Assembly (NCBI RefSeq): GCF_003635165.1
Contig: NZ_ML058618.1
Location: forward strand, 31,582 to 95,581
Direction of reading: 5' to 3'
Source: Burkholderia sp. Nafp2/4-1b
GTDB lineage: Bacteria > Pseudomonadota > Gammaproteobacteria > Burkholderiales > Burkholderiaceae
DNA: 64,000 nucleotides
The notes beneath the pieces were generated by a model. It was not told the origin of the DNA, ran no database searches, and worked only from the letters and a program-made list of their open reading frames with translations. Positions 57,398 to 64,000 of the stretch are shown in pieces. Made by a program: the position numbers and the translations under genes. Position 1 is the stretch's first letter, and every line of letters begins with the position of its first letter.

Positions 57398-59179
57398 TCA
57401 CGCCGCCTGCTGCTGGTACTGGATCCGGTGGAGGTGCGCGTACAGCCCGCCGTGGCGCAGCAGTTCGTCGTGGCTGCCCGATTCGACGATCTTGCCGGCC
57501 TCGAGCACGAGGATGCGGTCCGCACGCTCGATCGTCGACAGCCGGTGCGCGATCACGAGCGTCGTGCGCCCTTCCATCAGCCGCTCGAGCGCGGCCTGCA
57601 CGTGCCGTTCGGATTCGGAATCGAGCGCGGAGGTCGCCTCGTCGAGGATCAGGATCGGCGCGTCCTTGTAGATCGCCCGCGCGATCGCGAGCCGCTGCCG
57701 CTGGCCGCCCGACAGACGCATCCCGTTGCCGCCGACCAGGGTGTCGAGCCCGTCGGGCATCGCGGCAACCGCGTCGGCGAGGTTCGCGGCCTCGAGCGCC
57801 GCCTGCACGCGGGCACGGTCGGGCGTCTGGCCATACGCGACGTTCGCGGCGATCGTGTCGTTGAACAGCACGACGTCCTGGCTGACCATCGCCATCTGGC
57901 CGCGCAGCGCGTGGAGGTCGTAGTCGGCCACCGACACGCCGTCGACCAGGATCGCGCCGCCCGTCGGGTCGAAGAAGCGCGGCAGCAGGTTCACGAGCGT
58001 CGTCTTGCCGCTGCCCGACGGCCCCGCGAGCGCGATCATCTCGCCCGGCGCGACCTTGAACGAAATGCGGTCGAGCGTCGGCCGCTCGGACGCGCCGTAG
58101 TCGAACGACACGTCGCGGAATTCAATCTCGCCGCGCGCGTTCGCCAGCGCACGGCCGCCGCCCTGCGGCTCGGCCGGCTCGTCGATCAGCCCGAAGATCA
58201 GCTCGGCGGCCGTCATCCCGCGCTGCAGCGGCTGGTTGACGTCGATCAGGTGCTTGAGCGGCGAAATCACCAGCAGCATCGACGTGACGAACGCGACGAA
58301 GCCGCCGACCGTCGTCTGGTCGTTGGTCGACTGCACGACCGCGATCGTGATCACGACCGCGAGCGCGATCGACGCGAGGAACTGCGTCAGCGGCTGCGCG
58401 AGGCCGCCCGAGATCGTCATGCGCATCGCGTAGCCGCGCAGGCGCTTGCTCATCGTCGTGAAGCGGTCCGTCTCGTACGCTTCGCCGTTGTGGACCTTGA
58501 CGACCTTGTAGCCGCCGACCGTCTCCTCGACGATGTACGACAGCTCGTTGGTCAGCGTCTGGTGCTCGCGGTTCAGGCGGCGCAGGCGGCGATTGATCTT
58601 GCTGACGAGCCAGCCGATGCCCGGCAGGATCACCGCGACGATCAGCGTGAGCCGCCAGTTCAGGTAGAACAGGTAGCCGAGCAGGAAGATCACCGTCAGC
58701 GAGTCGCGCACGAGCGTGACCATCACGCCGGTCAGCACCGACAGGATCTGGTTGACTTCGAACACGATCGCGTTGATCACGGTGCTCGCGGTCTCGCGCT
58801 GGAAGAACGACGCGCCGGTGTGGATCATCCGCTGGAACATCTCGAGCCGCAGCTGCAGCAGGATGCGGTTCGACACGTAATTGAGCAGGTAGTTGGACGC
58901 GTACTGCGATACGCCGCGCACGAGCGCGAGGCCGATCACCGCGATCGGCACGAACCATTTCGCGCGGTCGCTGCCGTGCGAGCCGAAGCCGTGGTCGAGC
59001 AGCGGCTTGAGCAGCGCCGGGATCCCGGCTTCCGTGGCCGCGACGACGCCCATCGTCATCACGGCGAGCACCACGATGCCGATGAGCGGCCGGATGTACG
59101 GCCACAGGCGCTTGAGGACCGTGACGGGCGACGTGCCGGTGCCGTCCATCGGTTTGCGAAGAGTGTTCTGGGTTTCCAA
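57398..59179 (-). CDS. msbA: Lipid A export ATP-binding/permease MsbA
   Basis: Homodimeric ABC exporter flipping core-lipid A across the inner membrane. The 593 residues hold six membrane segments (about 20-330) and an ATPase domain with Walker A GPSGSGKTTLVNLL, signature LSGGQRQRLAIA, Walker B ILILDEATSALD and H-loop VIAHRLS. TTG at 59179 is chosen because AAGGA precedes it and its N terminus (TLRKPMDG) resembles TLSKPIGG of Burkholderia MsbA as I remember it; the ATG at 59149 has no ribosome binding site. It is divergent from waaE. Confidence 0.95.
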   Translation of the reverse strand: METQNTLRKPMDGTGTSPVTVLKRLWPYIRPLIGIVVLAVMTMGVVAATEAGIPALLKPLLDHGFGSHGSDRAKWFVPIAVIGLALVRGVSQYASNYLLNYVSNRILLQLRLEMFQRMIHTGASFFQRETASTVINAIVFEVNQILSVLTGVMVTLVRDSLTVIFLLGYLFYLNWRLTLIVAVILPGIGWLVSKINRRLRRLNREHQTLTNELSYIVEETVGGYKVVKVHNGEAYETDRFTTMSKRLRGYAMRMTISGGLAQPLTQFLASIALAVVITIAVVQSTNDQTTVGGFVAFVTSMLLVISPLKHLIDVNQPLQRGMTAAELIFGLIDEPAEPQGGGRALANARGEIEFRDVSFDYGASERPTLDRISFKVAPGEMIALAGPSGSGKTTLVNLLPRFFDPTGGAILVDGVSVADYDLHALRGQMAMVSQDVVLFNDTIAANVAYGQTPDRARVQAALEAANLADAVAAMPDGLDTLVGGNGMRLSGGQRQRLAIARAIYKDAPILILDEATSALDSESERHVQAALERLMEGRTTLVIAHRLSTIERADRILVLEAGKIVESGSHDELLRHGGLYAHLHRIQYQQQAA

Positions 59180-59373
59180 GGCAATCCTTCTTGAGCCGCG
59201 ACGCGGCGCCCGGGGCATGGCTGCCCGGGATTCGCCCCCGTCCGGCGGGTGCCGAAAAAGGCCCAACATTATAGCTGGACCGCCTCCGCGGGCACGGCCA
59301 TCGCCGAAGCGGCCGCCCGCCGGCGCGCGGGTATACTGCCGCTCACCGTTTTCTCGGCCTTTTCAACGATTTC

Positions 59374-60126
59374 ATGGCAGAACCCACCCTCGGCGTCGCC
59401 CTCATCGCCCTCAACGCGGCCGCGCGGCTCGCGCAGTGTCTCGACGCGCTGACCTTCGCCGACGACGTCGTCGTGATCGACGGCGGCAGCACCGACGATA
59501 CCGTCGCGATCGCCCGTGCGCACGGCGCCCGCGTGATCGTCGAGCGCGACTGGCCGGGCTTCGGCCCGCAGAAGAACCGTGCGCTCGACGCGCTCGACAC
59601 CGACTGGATCCTGTCGCTCGATACCGACGAGGTCGTGAGCCCGGAGCTCGCGCAGTCGATTCGCGCCGCGATCCGCGCGCCGGCCGCGCAGGTCTACGCA
59701 CTCGACCGGCTGTCGAGCTTCTGCGGCCAGTGGATCCGCCACAGCGGCTGGTATCCGGACTGGGTGCCGCGCCTCTTTCGCCGCGGCACCGCGCGCTTTT
59801 CCGACGACCTGGTGCACGAACGGCTCGTGTTCGACACGCCCGCGCAGCGGCTGACGGGCAAGCTGATGCATTACTCGTACGAGGATTTCGAAACCGTCGT
59901 GCGCAAGCTCGACGCGTATTCGACGGCCGGCGCGCGCCAGCGCCGCGCGGCCGGCCAGCGCGGCGGCTTCGGCAAGGCGCTCGCGCGCGGCGCGTGGGCG
60001 TTCGTGCGCACCTATGTGCTGCGGCGCGGCTTTCTCGACGGCCGCGCGGGCTTCATGATCGCGGTGTTCAACGCGGAAACCGTCTACTACCGGTTCCTGA
60101 AGCTCGGCCACGAACCAGCCCGCTGA
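59374..60126 (+). CDS. waaE: Family 2 glycosyltransferase of LPS core synthesis (WaaE/KdtX type)
   Basis: A 250-residue GT-A enzyme of the WaaE family, which adds a beta-1,4-glucose to heptose I of the LPS inner core. Motifs: LGVALIALNAAARLAQCLDA, DDVVVIDGGSTDDT, and the Asp-containing LSLDTDEVV, then FGPQKNRALDAL. Length fits. It lies divergent from msbA (195-base gap) and heads the core cluster waaE, GT2, waaL. The exact linkage in this strain is inferred from family. Confidence 0.92.
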   Translation: MAEPTLGVALIALNAAARLAQCLDALTFADDVVVIDGGSTDDTVAIARAHGARVIVERDWPGFGPQKNRALDALDTDWILSLDTDEVVSPELAQSIRAAIRAPAAQVYALDRLSSFCGQWIRHSGWYPDWVPRLFRRGTARFSDDLVHERLVFDTPAQRLTGKLMHYSYEDFETVVRKLDAYSTAGARQRRAAGQRGGFGKALARGAWAFVRTYVLRRGFLDGRAGFMIAVFNAETVYYRFLKLGHEPAR

Positions 60127-60271
60127 ACGCGCACCGCCCTCCCCGCACCTCGACGCCGCCGGCATGCGGCCGGCCCGGCGTTACAATGCCGGGCTGCCCG
60201 CGCGCCATGCGTGCCCGCCCACGGCGCCGCGCCACGCGCCGCCGACACGACGACCACCGAATCCGACCGCC

Positions 60272-61114
60272 ATGTTCTCCATCATCATCCCGACCTGGAA
60301 CAACCTGCCGTACCTCAAGCTCGTCGTCGCCAGCCTGCGCCAGCATTCCGTGTACGAGCACCAGATCATCGTGCACGTGAACGACGGCTCGGACGGCACG
60401 CTCGACTGGGTGCGCAACGAAGGCATCGAGCACACCGCGTCGCCGGCCAACATCGGCATCTGCCACGCGGTGAACCTGGCCGCCGCGCGCGCGACGCGCG
60501 ACTACGTCGTCTACATGAACGACGACATGTACTGCTGCCCCGGCTGGGACGCGGCACTGGTGCGGCGCATCGAGCAGATGCCGACCGACCTGTTCATGCT
60601 GTCCGGCACGATGGTCGAGCCGGTCGACACGCGCAACCCGTGCGTCGTCGTCAGCAATTTCGGCCGCGACGCCGAGCAGTTCGACGCGGCCGGCCTCGTC
60701 GCGGCCACGCCGAAGCTCGTGCGCGCGGACTGGCTCGGCTCGACCTGGCCGCCCACGCTCGTGCACCGCGATTGGTGGAACCGCATCGGCGGCTACAGCA
60801 GCGAGCTGTCGCCGGGGATGAGCAGCGACAACGACTTCTCGATGAAATTCTGGGACGCCGGCTGCCGGATCTTCGTCGGCGTCGGCGACAGCCTCGTCTA
60901 TCACTTCCAGCAGAAGAGCACCGGCAAGATCGTCAAGAACGACGGCCGCCGCCAGTTCCTCAACAAATGGGGCATGACGCAGGCCACGTTCGACCGCTAC
61001 TACCTGCATCGCGGCGAGCCGGCCGGCTCCCGTATCGCGCTCGACACGCCGGCCGTCGAAGGCCGCCTCAAGCGCGCGCTGCTGCGCTCGCGGATCAAGC
61101 GCGCGTTCAGCTGA
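60272..61114 (+). CDS. Family 2 glycosyltransferase, LPS core region
   Basis: A 280-residue GT-A enzyme. The N terminus is FSIIIPTWNNLPYLKLVVAS, followed by VNDGSDGTLDWV, YMNDDMYCCPGWD (metal-binding Asp-Asp) and RDWWNRIGGYSSELSPGMSS. C-terminal part is basic. It is probably a core oligosaccharide transferase because it lies between waaE and the O-antigen ligase. The sugar and acceptor are not readable. The in-frame open region upstream lacks a good start; ATG at 60272 is the natural one. Confidence 0.9.
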   Translation: MFSIIIPTWNNLPYLKLVVASLRQHSVYEHQIIVHVNDGSDGTLDWVRNEGIEHTASPANIGICHAVNLAAARATRDYVVYMNDDMYCCPGWDAALVRRIEQMPTDLFMLSGTMVEPVDTRNPCVVVSNFGRDAEQFDAAGLVAATPKLVRADWLGSTWPPTLVHRDWWNRIGGYSSELSPGMSSDNDFSMKFWDAGCRIFVGVGDSLVYHFQQKSTGKIVKNDGRRQFLNKWGMTQATFDRYYLHRGEPAGSRIALDTPAVEGRLKRALLRSRIKRAFS

Positions 61115-61250
61115 TCGCACCCCGGAAACGACACAGAAACGCGCACGGCTTCGCGTATACTGCGCGCTTCGTCCCGGGCATTGCCGCCGCGGGGCGCGCG
61201 GCGCGCAGCACGGTGCCCGCATGCCGCATTCGTCCATTCGACAGGTTCCG

Positions 61251-62531
61251 ATGCTTTCGTTTTCCGCTCCCGCCACGCGGCGCCTGACCGCCGCCCGCGC
61301 CTTCGCCGTCATCGCGCTCTGCATGGTGCCCGTCTCGACCGCGCTGACCAACGTGTTCTGCGGGCTGTTCGCGGCCGCGCTCGTCATCTCCCCCGAATTC
61401 TGGCGCGACCTGCGCACGTTCGTCACCGAACCGGCGTCGCTGGCCGCGCTGCTGATCTTCGCGGCGCTGACCGCGAGCGTCGCCTATACGGTCGCGCCGC
61501 ATCCGAAGGCGTGGAACTGGGTCGCCAAGTACGACAAGCTGCTGCTGCTGCCGTTTGCCGCGCTCGCGTTCCGCCACTCGAACTGGGCGCCGATCGTGCG
61601 GCGCGCGTGGTTCGGCACGCTGTGCGTGATCCTGCTGCTGTCGACGACCAACTATCTCGGACTGACCGCGATCGGGCCGGCCCATTCGAGCGAGCTGCCG
61701 CTGTCGCGCGCGTGGGTATTCAAGAACCACATCGCGGCCGGCATGTTCGGCGCGCTGCTGTTCTACCAGGCGGCCGACCTCGCGCTGTCGGCCCGCACCG
61801 CGCTATCGCGCGCCGCGTATGCCGGCGTCGCCGCATGGGCGCTGCTCAACGTGTTCGTGATGCTGCAGGGACGAACCGGGCAGGTCATCGCGCTGCTGCT
61901 GATTCTCGTCGTCGCGGTGCGCTTCGTGCTGCTGCTGCGCCGTCAGTCGGCGCTGCGCGCGGGGCTCGCCGCCGGGGCGCTGGTCCTGGCCGGCGTCGCG
62001 CTCGTCGCTGCCGCGTGCACCGTGCACAACGGCCGGCTCGTGAAGGTCGTGTCGGAAGTGCAGCAGTACCGGCAGAGCGATGCGGTCACGTCGACCGGTC
62101 TGCGTCTGGAGTGGTACAAGAAGGGGCTCGAGCTGTATCGCCAGCGCCCGGTGATCGGCTATGGCGCCGGCGGTCTCGAATCCGAGTTCGAGAAGCTCAC
62201 GGCCGGCAAGACGGCCGCGGAAGGCCAGCTCACGTCGAATCCGCATAACGAATACCTGCTGATGGCCGTGCAGCTCGGCACGGTCGGCGTCCTGCTGTTC
62301 CTGAACCTGATCGTGCAGATCGCGCGCGGCAGCCGCGCGCTCGATCCGCGTTCGCAGCAATTGCTGCTCGGGTGGCTCGCGATCTTCGCGATCGGCAGCC
62401 TCGCGAATTCGCTGCTGCTCGACTTCGCCGAAGGGCATCTGATCGTGCTGCTCGCCGGCATCCTGCTCGGCTGCGGCACGCGCGGCGAAGCGCTGCCGCG
62501 CGAGACGTCGGCGATCCGGCGCAGCGCGTAA
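61251..62531 (+). CDS. waaL: O-antigen ligase WaaL
   Basis: Inner-membrane ligase joining O-antigen from undecaprenyl diphosphate to lipid A-core in the periplasm. The 426 residues have about 11-12 membrane segments and the Wzy/WaaL periplasmic loop (about 275-345) with LRLEWYKKGLELYRQRPVIG (catalytic-type Arg) and TSNPHNEYLLMAVQLGTVGV with the essential His. An ATG ten codons upstream (61221) is an alternative start. It follows the GT2 gene. Short direct repeats follow its stop. Confidence 0.9.
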   Translation: MLSFSAPATRRLTAARAFAVIALCMVPVSTALTNVFCGLFAAALVISPEFWRDLRTFVTEPASLAALLIFAALTASVAYTVAPHPKAWNWVAKYDKLLLLPFAALAFRHSNWAPIVRRAWFGTLCVILLLSTTNYLGLTAIGPAHSSELPLSRAWVFKNHIAAGMFGALLFYQAADLALSARTALSRAAYAGVAAWALLNVFVMLQGRTGQVIALLLILVVAVRFVLLLRRQSALRAGLAAGALVLAGVALVAAACTVHNGRLVKVVSEVQQYRQSDAVTSTGLRLEWYKKGLELYRQRPVIGYGAGGLESEFEKLTAGKTAAEGQLTSNPHNEYLLMAVQLGTVGVLLFLNLIVQIARGSRALDPRSQQLLLGWLAIFAIGSLANSLLLDFAEGHLIVLLAGILLGCGTRGEALPRETSAIRRSA

Positions 62532-62532
62532 C

Positions 62533-62564
62533 GGAACACACCGGGAACACACCGGGAACACCCG
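62533..62564. repeat. 11-bp tandem repeats after waaL
   Basis: ggaacacaccg is present twice in direct tandem, with a third partial copy (ggaacacccg). It lies in the gap between convergent genes. No hairpin with T-run is nearby. Confidence 0.6.
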
Positions 62565-62706
62565 AAACACCCGCCGGGCCGGCGGGCGGTGCGCGGTACG
62601 CCGCGGCCGCCTGTCGCCGGGTCGGCTCAACGGCGCACACGCGCCTTCGACGCGTCGCGTCGCCACTCCCCGCTGTTCAGATCGGCAAAGGCCCGGTTTT
62701 CGTGCG

Positions 62707-63924
62707 TCAGTCCGAGCGTGCGCGATGCAGCCGCGACGTGTCGATAACCGCGTCGACGGCACCGGGCGGATTGAGCCCGAGCATCTCGGCCGCCGCCGCC
62801 TTCACGCGCTGCGTGCCGAGATTGACGAGGCAGTCGCTACGGCTGTCCACATGGCGCTCGCAGCCCTCGTGCCGGCACGGCACGCAGTCGCCCTCACCCT
62901 GCAGCAGCCACACGTTGCCGTGCCGCGCGGAGCCGCGCAGCGCCCACGGGTTCTCGGTCGGCGGCCAGTGTTGCGGCCACGGCCCCCAGCGCACCGGGTC
63001 GGACGGGCCGAACAGCGCGATCGTGTCGGTGCCCGTCGCGGCCGCGACGTGCGTCGCGCCCGTATCTGGCCCGATGAACAGCCGCGCGCGCCGCACCAGT
63101 TCCGCGCTTTCGCCGAACGTCAGACGGCCGACCAGGTTCAGCACGTCGCCGCCCGCCTCGGCCGCGACCTGCTCCGCATACTCGCGCTCGCGATCGGCCG
63201 GGCCGCCCGACAGCGCGATCGCGAACCCCTGCGCGCGCAGCCATTCGATCATCTCGACCCAGCCTTCGAGGCGCCATTGCTTGTAGCGGAACATCGGGTA
63301 CGGATGCAGTACGACGAGCGGCTTGCCGGCGCGAATCGCCGGCGACTCCGCGAGCCACGCGTCGAAGCGCGCGCGCCGCGCGGGATCGTCGCCGATGCCC
63401 GGCGCGACGACTTCGGAGACCGGCTCGATACCGATCACAGGTGCGAGCGCGAGCGTGCTGACGACCGTATGCGCGGACTCGTGGTGATTGATCGCGATCC
63501 CGTTCAGCATCATCCGCGTGAGCCACGTGACGCGGTTTGGATCGACGAGGCCGACGCGCTTGCGGCCGGCGAACCAGCTATAGAAGCGCGGACGGTCGGA
63601 GCTCAGCGCCGCGCACGCGAGATCGTAGCGGCGCCACATCGACAGCGCGTCACGCAGCCGTTCGCGGAAACCCGCGCGCTGGGCGACCACGATCACGTGC
63701 CGCACGTCGGGGTTGTGTTCGAGCACGCCCTCGGTGCCGCGAAACACCAGCATGTCGATCTGCGCGTCGGGCCAGCGCGCCTTCAGCGAACGCACGAGCG
63801 GCGTCGTCAGCAACACGTCGCCGATACGGCGCGGCGCGGCGACGAGGATGGTTCTGGGCGGGCGGGCGGAAGAAAACAGGGCCACGACGATCGTTCCGAC
63901 TAGCTGGCTGGACAAGGCTCGCAA
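62707..63924 (-). CDS. Family 9 glycosyltransferase (heptosyltransferase-like)
   Basis: A 405-residue GT-B enzyme of the WaaC/F/Q family. Motifs: ILVAAPRRIGDVLLTTPLVR near residue 25, VVLHPYPMFRYKQWRLEGW, and the donor-site FIGPDTGATHVAAATGTDTIALFGPSD. The C terminus contains a Cys cluster (CVPCRHEGCERH, then CLVNL) seen in some heptosyltransferases. Probably adds heptose to the LPS core. The start is uncertain: the ATG at 63924 gives 12 residues ahead of an in-frame GTG (V13), after which conserved sequence begins. Convergent with waaL. Confidence 0.9.
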   Translation of the reverse strand: MRALSSQLVGTIVVALFSSARPPRTILVAAPRRIGDVLLTTPLVRSLKARWPDAQIDMLVFRGTEGVLEHNPDVRHVIVVAQRAGFRERLRDALSMWRRYDLACAALSSDRPRFYSWFAGRKRVGLVDPNRVTWLTRMMLNGIAINHHESAHTVVSTLALAPVIGIEPVSEVVAPGIGDDPARRARFDAWLAESPAIRAGKPLVVLHPYPMFRYKQWRLEGWVEMIEWLRAQGFAIALSGGPADREREYAEQVAAEAGGDVLNLVGRLTFGESAELVRRARLFIGPDTGATHVAAATGTDTIALFGPSDPVRWGPWPQHWPPTENPWALRGSARHGNVWLLQGEGDCVPCRHEGCERHVDSRSDCLVNLGTQRVKAAAAEMLGLNPPGAVDAVIDTSRLHRARSD

Positions 63925-64000
63925 TGTACAGGATTTTGCGGCGGGTGGCGTGGCGCGAGTGGCGGCGAGTGGCGTGGGGTGGCGGGGGGCGGGGGGGGGG

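Noticed and set aside
57323..59194. Plus-strand 623-codon frame across msbA
   Set aside because: Antisense shadow; the minus strand holds all ABC transporter motifs.
1..64000. Mobile elements, CRISPR arrays, prophage or genomic island
   Set aside because: No transposase, integrase or phage gene, no regular spacer-repeat array, and only one tRNA gene, with no attachment-site duplication noticed around it. Composition is uniform.

Overview
The window is a high-GC (roughly two-thirds G+C), densely packed stretch of core chromosome from a betaproteobacterium. The gene set and protein sequences (Kdp system with a long KdpA, MsbA/WaaE/WaaL core-LPS cluster, DUF3619/DUF3106/RDD genes, a short pyruvoyl-type Psd, heptad-repeat lipoprotein) fit Burkholderia, most likely the B. 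cepacia complex, chromosome 1. That is recognition from memory, not a database search. I see no insertion sequence, prophage, integrase, CRISPR array or low-GC island.

Layout. 1-4.4 kb (minus): rpsO, pnp, a quinone oxidoreductase and the start of tpiA. 4.4-9.0 kb: an orphan LivJ-type binding protein, a small lipoprotein, and a carbonic anhydrase/SulP pair for bicarbonate handling. 9.1-16.3 kb (minus): branched-chain amino acid synthesis (ilvI-ilvH-ilvC and leuA) enclosing psd and pssA for phosphatidylethanolamine. leuA has a Leu-rich leader ORF starting almost at its predicted transcription start. 16.5-18.8 kb (plus): an ECF sigma factor followed by DUF3619, DUF3106 and RDD genes. 19.1-23.9 kb (plus): LpxH-like phosphatase, GT4 glycosyltransferase, DgkA, a TetR regulator, a LOG hydrolase and an SDR. 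24.2-26.1 kb: an ArnT-like membrane glycosyltransferase.

26.1-31.3 kb (minus): DUF4126, an FtsX-type permease without an ATPase, a truncated haemoglobin, AlaX and DUF924. 31.5-31.9 kb: a SugE/Gdx guanidinium exporter preceded by a guanidine-II (mini-ykkC) riboswitch. 32.0-40.9 kb (minus): a DUF333 protein, then kdpE, kdpD, kdpC, kdpB, kdpA, kdpF and an extra 35-codon membrane ORF at the head of the operon. 41-43.5 kb: quinone reductase, methylglyoxal synthase and an SDR.

43.7-51.7 kb (plus): a housekeeping run of upp, yebC, purD, hemF, nadD, rsfS, rlmH, maf and rng, followed by an initiator tRNA. 52-57.3 kb: a YggL-like protein, a heptad-repeat lipoprotein, a PRC-barrel lipoprotein, an MFS transporter and a FUSC-family protein. 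57.4-63.9 kb: lipid A export and LPS core/O-antigen genes (msbA, waaE, a GT2, waaL, a GT9).

Most of the window is ordinary core genome. The most interesting signals are regulatory or small: the guanidine-II riboswitch, the leuA leader ORF, the tiny ORF before kdpF, a structured pnp leader, a CTG start for nadD, and the sigma factor/DUF3619/DUF3106/RDD cluster of unknown role. Promoters, hairpins and start codons were read by eye.
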